NCBI GenBank assembly: GCA_016707285.1
Contig: JADJIA010000001.1
Span: 979,628-1,043,627, forward strand
Length of the DNA: 64,000 bases
From: Ignavibacteriales bacterium
GTDB taxonomy: Bacteria > Bacteroidota > Ignavibacteria > Ignavibacteriales > Ignavibacteriaceae
Direction of reading: 5' to 3'
Shown: piece by piece, positions 46,069 to 53,800 of the stretch
Layout of the letters: every line of letters begins with the position of its first letter
How positions within the stretch are numbered: the stretch's first letter is position 1
Position numbers and translations under genes: made by a program
The notes under the pieces: generated by a model
Told to the model about the DNA's origin: nothing
What the model saw: the letters and a program-made list of their open reading frames with translations, nothing else
The model's database searches: none

Positions 46069-47208
46069 TTAATTACGCTTAATTGTAAGTATTGTCAGAT
46101 CGTCATCAGGTATTCCAAACTTCTCAACTTCCATCAAAATATTTTGATTCAATTTACCACTCTCTTCAACTGCATTTTCTTCAATAATCCGTTTGAGTCT
46201 TTCCATCGAAAAAAGTTCTTTACTTTTTGAAAAGGTCTCCGGCACCCCATCGGTTACCATAACCACAAAATCACCACTCTCCAGACTGAACTCCCCTTCC
46301 AGAAACTTGAAATCTTTTTTCATTCCAACCGGTATTTGACGAATCGTTAACTCTTCTATCTTTTTTGTCCCTTTTCTATAAATCAGTAAAGGTAAATGCC
46401 CGGCAACAATAAACTCCATCTTACCCGGATGGATGCTGATTGATGAAGCGGTCAGAAACATCTTTTTATCCTTGAGATCAAAAATCATTGAGTTCAAATT
46501 TGAGTAACACTCGCTTAATGAATCTCCGTGAGTAAGGTTGCTCCTTAAAGCACTTTTAAACATCCCCATTAACAGACCCGCACTCACTCCGTGTCCGGAT
46601 ACATCAGCTACAGTGAGCACCATCTTCCCATCCTTGAGTTTAAACATGTCCGCCATATCTCCACCCACCTCACCAACCGGTTTTGAGATACCGGAAATAT
46701 CAAACTCTTCATTTTTGTAAACTATCTCAGGCACCAAAATCGTGTGCATCTTCCTCGCAAGATCGATCTCGGTTTTATATTTGAAGTGTTTTAACCCCTC
46801 TCCACTTATAAACTTTACAAAAAGTATATACCCAAGTATCACTAAAAGCATTATCCCCACAGCGTGAAATCTCAGGTAAGTCACAAGTTCCGGGTTGTCT
46901 TTTATCAGTTCAAGATTACCGTATGGACTAAAAGCCAACACAAACTGCAAAATAATCCCCACTGCAAGAAATTTAAGATCTCTCGTAAAGGTATGAGCAT
47001 AAATCGCACCAACCAAACCGGAAAGTAAACTGTTTCTGATTATTTCTCCATAACTCATTGCACCCGGGGCAAGCAAACTGCTTACAAATCCCAATGTGGA
47101 AAAGAGGAAATAGATTCCTGCAAGGAAGACCAGATATGACCGCCAGGGCAAACTTCTGAAAAACAGCTTGTCCTTTTTTGATTTTGAACCAAACTTTAGA
47201 AAATTCAT
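46069..47208 (-). CDS. Membrane PP2C/SpoIIE-family serine phosphatase (RsbU-like)
   Basis: A 379-residue signalling phosphatase. Four hydrophobic segments occupy residues ~25-140 (YLVFLAGIYFLFSTLGFVSS, FLAVGIILQFVLAF, AVGIMLLVILGYILFVKF). The C-terminal SpoIIE/PP2C domain carries the metal-binding Asp residues in VGEVGGDMADMF, LTVADVSGHGVSAGLL, VMVTDGVPETF and GIPDDDLTILTI. Such proteins usually dephosphorylate an anti-sigma-factor antagonist (STAS protein); no such partner is next to it. It faces away from the SPFH gene. Confidence 0.85.
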   Translation of the reverse strand: MNFLKFGSKSKKDKLFFRSLPWRSYLVFLAGIYFLFSTLGFVSSLLAPGAMSYGEIIRNSLLSGLVGAIYAHTFTRDLKFLAVGIILQFVLAFSPYGNLELIKDNPELVTYLRFHAVGIMLLVILGYILFVKFISGEGLKHFKYKTEIDLARKMHTILVPEIVYKNEEFDISGISKPVGEVGGDMADMFKLKDGKMVLTVADVSGHGVSAGLLMGMFKSALRSNLTHGDSLSECYSNLNSMIFDLKDKKMFLTASSISIHPGKMEFIVAGHLPLLIYRKGTKKIEELTIRQIPVGMKKDFKFLEGEFSLESGDFVVMVTDGVPETFSKSKELFSMERLKRIIEENAVEESGKLNQNILMEVEKFGIPDDDLTILTIKRN

Positions 47209-47313
47209 AAACTTTATTAAATATTGATATTACAAATTTAATTGAAAATTTCACTCTACATTTCATTTTACATCATTTTTTTTACCATTCATCACTTTAT
47301 TTACAATTGCCAC

Positions 47314-47344
47314 TTGACTTTAAATTGGAATTTTTGTATATCTG
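47314..47344 (+). promoter_or_regulatory. Predicted promoter of the SPFH-Arc operon
   Basis: TTG at 47314-47316, a 20-bp spacer and TATATCTG at 47337-47344, the same geometry as the rpsT promoter. It is about 55 bp upstream of the chosen start codon. Confidence 0.45.
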
Positions 47345-47398
47345 TATCGAATCTTTTTGATATTATTTTGATATCATCTTTAACCAATGGAGTCAACA

Positions 47399-48280
47399 AT
47401 GACCAAAGAAAAAACAATAACCTCTTCAAACGGATTAGGTTATCTGTTCTTAATACTCTTCCTGCTTCTGTTTGCAGTTGCAGTGATCATTTTCAGAGCG
47501 AATAATCCCTCTGATGATTATATGGATGCTGTTTACATCGTCTTCTCAATTGTTGTTATTCTTGTAGCATTTTTGATGATGGCGGGATTTTATACAATTG
47601 AACCCAATTTTGCGGTGGTGATTCTCCTCTTTGGAAAATATATTGGTACCGACCGCTCAGAAGGGTTTCACTGGGCAAATCCATTTTACTCAAAAAAGAA
47701 ACTTTCACTCAGAACAAACAACTTCGACAGTCAGAAACTGAAAGTGAATGATAAAAAAGGAAATCCGATTGAGATATCAGTGGTGGTTGTTTGGCGCGTT
47801 AACGAAACTGCCGAAGCTCTTTTTGCAGTTGAGGATTATAAAACCTACACAATTGTTCAATCAGAATCTGCAATAAGACACATCGCCACCCTTTACCCCT
47901 ATGATGTTACCGACGATGAACCGATAAGTCTTCGTTCCTCAATTGATGAGGTTTCACTTGCTCTTGCCAAAGAGATTCAGGAAAGAATCGCCGGAGCCGG
48001 TATCATCATCGAAGAAACAAGAATCAACCATCTTGCATATGCACCTGAAATTGCACATGCCATGTTGCAACGCCAGCAGGCTGAAGCTGTAATTGCTGCA
48101 AGAACAAAGATTGTTGATGGTGCGGTTGGTATGGTTGAAATGGCATTAAAACGCCTTAGTGAAGAAAATGTAATCCAACTTGATGAAGAAAGAAAGGCTG
48201 CAATGGTGGGTAACCTGATGGTGGTGCTCTGTTCCGACCGCTCTGCTCAACCGATCATTAATTCCGGTTCACTCTATTAA
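47399..48280 (+). CDS. SPFH/Band 7 domain membrane protein
   Basis: A 293-residue stomatin/prohibitin-like protein. Two transmembrane helices at the N-terminus (YLFLILFLLLFAVAVIIF; YIVFSIVVILVAFLMMAGFY) are followed by an SPFH domain (IEPNFAVVILLFGKYIG, VEDYKTYTIVQSESAIRHIA) and an alanine-rich coiled segment (LQRQQAEAVIAARTKIVDGA). Family members form membrane microdomain scaffolds, often controlling proteases. ATG 47399 is chosen because GGAG lies 6 nt upstream, inside an alternative in-frame ATG at 47387. The stop is 1 nt from the next gene. Confidence 0.88.
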   Translation: MTKEKTITSSNGLGYLFLILFLLLFAVAVIIFRANNPSDDYMDAVYIVFSIVVILVAFLMMAGFYTIEPNFAVVILLFGKYIGTDRSEGFHWANPFYSKKKLSLRTNNFDSQKLKVNDKKGNPIEISVVVVWRVNETAEALFAVEDYKTYTIVQSESAIRHIATLYPYDVTDDEPISLRSSIDEVSLALAKEIQERIAGAGIIIEETRINHLAYAPEIAHAMLQRQQAEAVIAARTKIVDGAVGMVEMALKRLSEENVIQLDEERKAAMVGNLMVVLCSDRSAQPIINSGSLY

Positions 48281-48281
48281 T

Positions 48282-48443
48282 ATGGCTGAAAAAAAATCTA
48301 TTATCCTTCGGATCGATCCAAAACTCTACAATGCCCTTAACGAATGGGCAAAGGATGAATTGCGCTCGGTAAATGCTCAAATCGAGTACATTCTTCGTGA
48401 ACAGGTACACAAAAGAACGAAAAAACCGAAGGATAAGGAATGA
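48282..48443 (+). CDS. Arc-like ribbon-helix-helix DNA-binding protein (53 aa)
   Basis: A 53-residue protein starting 1 nt after the SPFH stop. The sequence MAEKKSIILRIDPKLYNAL fits the beta strand of a ribbon-helix-helix fold, followed by two helices (ALNEWAKDELRSVNAQIEYI and LREQVHKR) and a Lys-rich tail. The Arc/MetJ fold is clear from the pattern. The tight coupling to the SPFH gene suggests a conserved two-gene module; it may autoregulate the operon, which is inferred. Confidence 0.8.
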   Translation: MAEKKSIILRIDPKLYNALNEWAKDELRSVNAQIEYILREQVHKRTKKPKDKE

Positions 48444-48500
48444 AGTTTTCGAAGGGTTTAAATCCACCCGGTCATAAACTTTTATAGATGAAAATTCCGT

Positions 48501-48521
48501 TGGGGGCAATTTGCCCCCAAT
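48501..48521. terminator. Bidirectional terminator between Arc-like gene and fic
   Basis: Perfect 10-bp stem TTGGGGGCAA/TTGCCCCCAA with a single-base centre, followed on the plus strand by TATTGTTTT. It separates convergent genes and can serve both. Confidence 0.75.
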
Positions 48522-48549
48522 ATTGTTTTAAAAGTTGGAATTGGAAGGT

Positions 48550-49329
48550 TTAATCTTCAGCGGTTAAAGATTGAGGGAGAAGATTCAAAAAATCAACTGC
48601 TTTATTAAAATCAAGCTCATAAAAGTTTACTCCGAGGTTGATTTTTTCATAATACTCCGCCCTGTTCTCCTTATAAAACCTCTCAGATGGAATCCCCCAG
48701 GCTTTTTCGCCTGATTTCATCGCAAGAAACCACTTCTCTACGAGTCTGGCTATTCGCCCGTTTCCGTCGAAAAACGGGTGGAGTTGTGCCAGTCTTAAAT
48801 GAAAAAATGAAGCAAAATAAAAAATTTCAGTGTGTGACAGATTCCTGGATGATATTTCGTCAAATTCTTTCCAAAAATGTTTCATCGCATCAGGTAATTT
48901 TTCGGGTTCAACTGCAATATAGACAAGTCCACTTGTACTGAATACCCCCATCCTGTCATCGCGATAGATTCCAAGTTTACTTTTTATCAAAAATGACTTT
49001 GCGAGTATCCTGTGGACTTCAAGGAAGTTCTCTTCAGTTAATTGATTCTCCTGAGCAAAATTATATGCATTAACCAGATTATCGATCTCTGCCAGTTCTT
49101 TCTTTTTCTTGAACTTCGATTTAACCATTTTCTGGTTCATATACGAATTTAGATCTATGTTATTTCCCTCAATATTGGAGGAAAAAACAGCAGACGAATC
49201 AACATAATACGAGAGATCAACACCGGATTGCACTTGCTCAACGCTCGACCACTTTTCAATAATTGAACTGTTTTTGTCGCAGTACTCATTAAAACAGTAG
49301 AAATCTAAAAACGAAAAATTTGAGAACAT
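48550..49329 (-). CDS. Fic domain protein (predicted AMP transferase)
   Basis: A 259-residue protein with the complete Fic motif HPFFDGNGRIAR (His184 onward), expected to transfer AMP or another nucleotide group onto protein hydroxyls. An N-terminal inhibitory helix motif SSNIEGN (residues 50-56, Glu54) matches the class II autoinhibition signature. A Fic_N-like region precedes. No antitoxin or partner gene is next to it, which fits cis-inhibition. The target is unknown. ATG start. Confidence 0.88.
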   Translation of the reverse strand: MFSNFSFLDFYCFNEYCDKNSSIIEKWSSVEQVQSGVDLSYYVDSSAVFSSNIEGNNIDLNSYMNQKMVKSKFKKKKELAEIDNLVNAYNFAQENQLTEENFLEVHRILAKSFLIKSKLGIYRDDRMGVFSTSGLVYIAVEPEKLPDAMKHFWKEFDEISSRNLSHTEIFYFASFFHLRLAQLHPFFDGNGRIARLVEKWFLAMKSGEKAWGIPSERFYKENRAEYYEKINLGVNFYELDFNKAVDFLNLLPQSLTAED

Positions 49330-49449
49330 CAGTTTTTCTGAAATATTTATTGATAAAACCGGGCAATCTGAAACACAAAAGATTTTCGCTTCAATTTATA
49401 TATTTTTTGCGATATTTCAGTAACACATTTGAAAAAGGATTTAACTAAA

Positions 49450-49794
49450 ATGTTTGGTAACTTAATAACAGAAGCTTTGAACAAAGGGATTCAAATGATT
49501 CTGCAACATTACATAGCGCCCTTCGGAGAAATCACCTCACTCTCAATAGACGATTCCACAAAAGAAATCAAAGCTACCCTTTTGCTCAGTGGTGAACTTC
49601 AAACACTTGATGTACATATCTTTGGATATAATTTTGTAAAAATAGAAGAGAAGGGGTATCTTACATTTGTGACTGTTGCCACTTCCCGCGACTGGATCAA
49701 CACGCTCCTCAAAACAATCCACATCAAAGAGCTCGACGAAAAACGAATCGAAATCCCCCGGGCAGCAGCGGTTATTTTGAAGATACTTTTTTGA
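49450..49794 (+). CDS. Small conserved-looking protein of unknown function
   Basis: A 114-residue acidic/basic mixed protein (MFGNLITEALNKGIQM to the end AAVILKILF). It has no signal peptide or transmembrane helix; alternation of strands and helices (EIKATLLLSGELQTLDVHIF, YLTFVTVATSRDWINTLL) suggests a compact alpha/beta fold. ATG 49450 has AAGGAT nine bases upstream, better than an in-frame TTG at 49429. It is flanked by a divergent fic gene and a convergent restriction endonuclease. I do not recognise the family. Confidence 0.6.
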   Translation: MFGNLITEALNKGIQMILQHYIAPFGEITSLSIDDSTKEIKATLLLSGELQTLDVHIFGYNFVKIEEKGYLTFVTVATSRDWINTLLKTIHIKELDEKRIEIPRAAAVILKILF

Positions 49795-49862
49795 GCTTGA
49801 AAGGATTTGTTGCCAATTGGGAATTATGAAAGGAGAATTTTGAGTTAAAATTCCGGTTAGTT

Positions 49863-50600
49863 TTAGCTATCCTTCCTCTTCGAATTCAGTTCGACAATTT
49901 TATCCCAATCGATTGAGCCATCTTCGAGGCAAAAACTGTTGAGAAAATCGCGTTGCATTCTCGTAAGCAGAGAGGTGTATTTTTGATTAAATTCATCATT
50001 CCGTACTTTGGCATTAAACCCAAGAGGGACAATCAATTTTTTATAGAGTTCATCATCACCGGAAATAAAACTCCAAAAATCCTGTCCACAGTACTTGAAA
50101 TAATCCCCTTTGTCAGGTTTGGTGTTTCTACCATAACAACATCCATTTACCGCGATCACATGCAACTGTGAATTACTTGTTCGGAGAGTTTTAGCTGCTG
50201 ACTTAAAATCAGAAACCATCCTTTTAATTTGGCTGCTGTTACCCCAATTTGGTCCGGATTTAATGTTAACGATATATCTGATGTTTTCCTTTTCAAATTC
50301 GAGATCAATACCTTCTATTCCTGATTTTCTACCACCAAAAACGATAGCGTTGATATATATCGCCAGCCCTTCCAACCAGTCTCCAAATATTGTCTCCTCA
50401 TTTGAGGAAAGATGAGCGTCGGTAAAACTTTTTACCAATTCTGCGGGTGCTAAATCTTTGGCTTTAAATAGATAGGGATTTTTTCTAATCAGCAGCTTTT
50501 CGAGATTAATTCTGTCCAAACTCTCAAGTCGCTTGGTATGGAATTTCGAAATATTGTCAGACACATACAGTTCAATTTCCTCTAATTCAAGTTTTTTCAT
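49863..50600 (-). CDS. Type II restriction endonuclease (PmeII-like)
   Basis: A 245-residue nuclease. The core GIEGIDLEFEKENIRYIVN followed by IKSGPNWGNSSQIKRM fits a PD-(D/E)xK active site (Asp, then Ile-Lys); KNPYLFKAKDLAPAELVKSF, EETIFGDWLEGLAIYI and AVNGCCYGRNTKPDKGDYFK resemble the PmeII family. It follows the DNA methyltransferase, whose TGA is 1 nt before this ATG (TGAGATG); a TTG nine bases earlier is an alternative. The pair forms a type II restriction-modification system. The recognition site is unknown. Confidence 0.75.
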   Translation of the reverse strand: MKKLELEEIELYVSDNISKFHTKRLESLDRINLEKLLIRKNPYLFKAKDLAPAELVKSFTDAHLSSNEETIFGDWLEGLAIYINAIVFGGRKSGIEGIDLEFEKENIRYIVNIKSGPNWGNSSQIKRMVSDFKSAAKTLRTSNSQLHVIAVNGCCYGRNTKPDKGDYFKYCGQDFWSFISGDDELYKKLIVPLGFNAKVRNDEFNQKYTSLLTRMQRDFLNSFCLEDGSIDWDKIVELNSKRKDS

Positions 50601-50601
50601 C

Positions 50602-51428
50602 TCAGGCAAATAACACCAACTTTTCCGGTTCTACACTGTTTTTAACCATTGTATAATATTCTTCCATAATATCAACCCCGATGGAATGTCGTCCCATTCT
50701 GTTTGCGACTTGAATAGTGGTTCCGGAACCCATAAATGGATCCAGTACCACATCTCCGGATTGTGTAAACAGTTTGATAAACCACTCGGGAAGTTCTTCA
50801 GGGAATGCTGCCGAATGGCTTTTATTTGAGCATTCAGTAGCCAGATGTAATACATTCGACGGATAAGCCATGTCTCTGTCAACCCAATTTGAGATGTTTT
50901 TCCCAAAACCACTTCCAACTTTGGAGTTGTCTCTTATTTGATCGGTAAGACTCAGTTTTCGCAGTCGCGACTTTGCCCAATCCCCCATGGGTACCATAAC
51001 GGATTCCTGATACATAGAAAATTTTTTGTTCTTGTTGAACTGTAATAATCGCTCCCAGGCATCCCGGAATCTGTTGGGCCATTTACCGGGATAGGAGTTC
51101 TTTTTATGCCAGATGAATTCTTCTGTCCAAAACCATCCTTGTTTCCGCATTTCGAGGATTAATTCAAGAACATAAATACTGCGTTCGCCATTTGCTACTT
51201 TTTCTTTAATATTAAGTACAAACGTACCTGAAGGATTAAGGACTCTTAAAAATTGTTCACTTCTGGGTAAAAACCATGCAACATAATCATCAGTGTGGAT
51301 GCCTCCGTAGGTGTTTTCCTCTGGTCAGCATATGGAGGGGAGGTGAAGATGAGATCAACACAATTATCCGGAAGTTCTTTTAATACTTCGAGACAATCAC
51401 CAAGATATAAATTTGTTTTCAATTCCAT
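50602..51428 (-). pseudogene. DNA methyltransferase (SPPY type), interrupted by one frameshift
   Basis: Partner modification enzyme of the endonuclease. The N-terminal part has LYLGDCLEVLKELPDNCVDL and the catalytic TSPPY; the C-terminal part has the SAM-binding VVLDPFMGSGTTIQVANR. The motif order (catalytic before SAM) indicates a beta-type N4-cytosine or N6-adenine enzyme. Near 51310 the frame shifts at a run of four A: adding one A restores RKNTYGGIHTDDYVAWFLPR and joins both halves without loss. Either a sequence error or a recent mutation. Start ATG at 51428 or 51443. Confidence 0.8.
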
Positions 51429-51568
51429 TGTATTAGCTCGCATCAACCTTTAAAATTTAAACTGAAAAATACAATTTAAATCGAATCTATCCAAAAGACA
51501 AATCTCTCCGTACTCTTAGTTACATCAAATTTCCATTCTGTTTACACGAAAAGCTTATTCGAAAAACC

Positions 51569-52489
51569 TCAATCCTCATCCCCCTCCTTCTCTCCATGGT
51601 CTTTCTTTTTGCCTTCATGTTTTTTCTCACTTCCTTCACCACCTTCCAAACCTTCTTTGTTGCTGGAGCGGTGACATTTTACGCAATTGGCGAAGTCAGA
51701 GATTCCTTCTTTAAGATGTTCCCGGGAAATTTTTGCCTGGGTGTGTTCATGACAATTATAACAGGTGTAGGTTTTAAAATTGTTACCCGGTTCATGGCAG
51801 TTTGTACAAGTTGAGGTATGATCTTTGTCAAAAATGAAATATTTTGAATGATCGAAAGTTGAAGGTTTCCAGGCATCCGTAGTGTGACAGGCAGAACATG
51901 ATTCTCCCGGCTTAAAATTTTTGTGCAGGTCGTCAGAGGGTTTATCCTTTTCATGGCATTTCCCACAATTGTCAATAACTATTCCACCCTGTTTATGATT
52001 AAACTTTGCATCATTCCACCGGTTGGTATTGTGGCATCCGCTGCACTCGGCTTTTAACTCACTGTGAAAATCACCTTTTGGTTTTTGATAATCGTGGCAT
52101 GCAGAGCATTTTTCTTTTACACCACTTCCAATTATTTCATGTGAGAATTTTTTGATGGCAAGATCTTTTGATTCACCTGTGTGCTCCCTGTGGCAAACAA
52201 CACAATTGATCTCTTTGATATTTTTGTGAAGCAGATTGGCTCGCTCATTTGTTTTTGTGGCGAGAATGCCCGAGACTAAAACTCTCCCAATATTGTTTTG
52301 TTTATGGCAGGTTACACATTTTTCTGTAACCGCACCCTGAACCAGCGTATGGCAACTCATGCAATCGTTTTGTAAACTTTCATGTCCCTTGCTCAAAACA
52401 CCCGGATTAATAGCATAAAAAGGAGAAATCAACAAAAGACCAATTCCAAAAACCATTGCACCGGCAAACCAGTAATATGTACGAATCAT
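51569..52489 (-). CDS. Decaheme cytochrome c, membrane-anchored
   Basis: A 306-residue multiheme cytochrome with an N-terminal membrane anchor (YYWFAGAMVFGIGLLLISPF) and ten CxxCH haem sites (CMSCH, CVTCH, CVVCH, CSACH, CSGCH, CGKCH, CSACH, CTNCH, CYNCH, CVKCH). Repeats of GDFHSELKAECSGCH and FNHKQGG type resemble class III/c7 cytochromes. The tail is highly charged (KKHEGKKKDHGEKEGDED). It starts at ATG 52489, overlapping the upstream b-type cytochrome stop by 4 nt (ATGA), so the two are co-translated. Likely carries electrons from the quinol pool to a periplasmic or surface acceptor; the acceptor is unknown. Confidence 0.9.
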   Translation of the reverse strand: MIRTYYWFAGAMVFGIGLLLISPFYAINPGVLSKGHESLQNDCMSCHTLVQGAVTEKCVTCHKQNNIGRVLVSGILATKTNERANLLHKNIKEINCVVCHREHTGESKDLAIKKFSHEIIGSGVKEKCSACHDYQKPKGDFHSELKAECSGCHNTNRWNDAKFNHKQGGIVIDNCGKCHEKDKPSDDLHKNFKPGESCSACHTTDAWKPSTFDHSKYFIFDKDHTSTCTNCHEPGNNFKTYTCYNCHEHTQAKISREHLKEGISDFANCVKCHRSSNKEGLEGGEGSEKKHEGKKKDHGEKEGDED

Positions 52490-53046
52490 CTCCAACTCCA
52501 AAGTAGAAGTGTACCAATTATATGAATCAGAGCAAGTGCCATAAAGATCATATTCAGAGGCATATGGACTTTTCGCCAGTTTTGCATCTTTTTCACCAAT
52601 AACGATTGAAAAAGCACTTCTTTATCTATTTCATCCTGAGTGAGGTTTTTCTCTTTCATTTCTGAAATTTTCCCCTTAAGGTCCTGTTTCACATCATTTA
52701 GAAGGAATTTTCCGGTCAGTCCACTTGCCACAACAACCATCATTGCCAGCAAAGCCATCCATGGAATTATCGCATTAAAATGGATTCCGCCATGCACAAG
52801 CAAAACAATTGCCCCAAACCATCCGAGAAATTCGTGAAAATTTAGAAGTTTTTTTGGTTGCCCGGAGTTAATAATCTTTCGTTTTCTGAGGGAGTAAATA
52901 AATGAAATGATTATCAGCGCAGTGCCAAATATCCCAAAATACCTGCCAACCCAAACAAGATTCGCCAGGTGAAGGATATAGTCAATTAATATGGCAATGC
53001 AGATCATGCCTGCATATAAAAAGATGGAAGGGAGTATTCGTTTCAT
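52486..53046 (-). CDS. Cytochrome b561-like membrane subunit
   Basis: A 186-residue integral membrane protein with about five helices. Histidines in LLNFHEFLGWFGAIVLLVHG and VHMPLNMIFMALALIHIIG are placed to bind b-type haem across the membrane. A charged loop (NDVKQDLKGKISEMKEKNLT) lies between helices. It overlaps and precedes the decaheme cytochrome, suggesting a quinol-oxidising module. No dehydrogenase or reductase catalytic subunit is next to it. ATG start. Confidence 0.8.
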   Translation of the reverse strand: MKRILPSIFLYAGMICIAILIDYILHLANLVWVGRYFGIFGTALIIISFIYSLRKRKIINSGQPKKLLNFHEFLGWFGAIVLLVHGGIHFNAIIPWMALLAMMVVVASGLTGKFLLNDVKQDLKGKISEMKEKNLTQDEIDKEVLFQSLLVKKMQNWRKVHMPLNMIFMALALIHIIGTLLLWSWR

Positions 53047-53184
53047 GATGATGGATATTAGTTGAAATTCAAAACTGAAATTACTAAATCACGTCCAAAT
53101 TTCCATCATAGTAATAACAAAAGGTATATTTATTATTTAGTCTAAATCTTAATAAGTAAATTTGTCGCACAAAAAACAATTCAG

Positions 53185-53800
53185 TCTGGTTTTTCTCCTT
53201 AAAATATTATAAATTTACGGTTCAAGTAAATTTCTGAAAATATCCCCTTTTAAAGTTCATTTTATTTCTAAATAATTCGTTTTTTTACCGAGCCTGAGTG
53301 AACAAACACCGCCGGCAATAATTTGTTAAAATGGTAAACAATTTTTTACATACCAACGTTTTCATTTATAAAAATTCACAAGGCACGAACTGTCTTCCCA
53401 CCATTCCAGGCCTTGAAGCCCTAGGAAGGAGGGACCCAAACTTAAATTGTTGGAGGCCCAAAGACTTTATAATTAATGTTTTAATGAGAACTCTTTTGGA
53501 GACCTCTCAATCCAATGGATGATGGATTCCGATTATAAAGAAGCTTTAGAATATTTTCCCGATTTGAGGAACTTAACAGACTACACAATTAGTGTATGAT
53601 TCAGGATTGGTGGCCCGCTGACTTTGGACACTATGACCTTTTTCGTCCTGTATTTCTTGGCTTGCTGCAGGTAACCATAGAACTTCCGATGGTAGAGGCG
53701 GTGCAAGAGCGGATACCAAGATTTGCCCCTTGGAAGTAGCTGAGATGTGAACTCCGCAGCACTTCTTTGGCGGTCAAACAAAAATATGGCAATAAAATCT
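53185..53800 (+). pseudogene. Decayed duplicate of the katG upstream region and first ~150 codons
   Basis: About 616 bp match the region 55668-56313, i.e. the katG leader plus codons 1-150, in the same orientation. Matching blocks include TTACGGTTCAAGTAAATTTC, AATTTGTTAAAATGGT, AATCCAATGGATGATGGATT, AACTTCCGATGGTAGAGGCG and GGTCAAACAAAAATATGG. Many substitutions and 1-nt indels separate the blocks, the start codon region is lost, and no long frame remains. The match stops abruptly at 53800 inside another broken gene. It could be a degenerate duplication or a badly read copy of katG placed here by assembly. Confidence 0.85.

Noticed and set aside
47387..47398. Earlier ATG for the SPFH gene
   Set aside because: Its GGAG belongs to the ribosome site of the ATG at 47399, which has correct spacing.
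48258..48509. 83-codon minus-strand frame over the SPFH/fic gap
   Set aside because: It is antisense to the 53-aa Arc-like gene and crosses the bidirectional terminator; the plus-strand gene is clearly better supported.
51300..51320. Programmed frameshift or phase-variable tract in the DNA methyltransferase
   Set aside because: The A run is only four bases with no slippery heptamer seen; nearby genes show the same kind of break, so error or decay is simpler.
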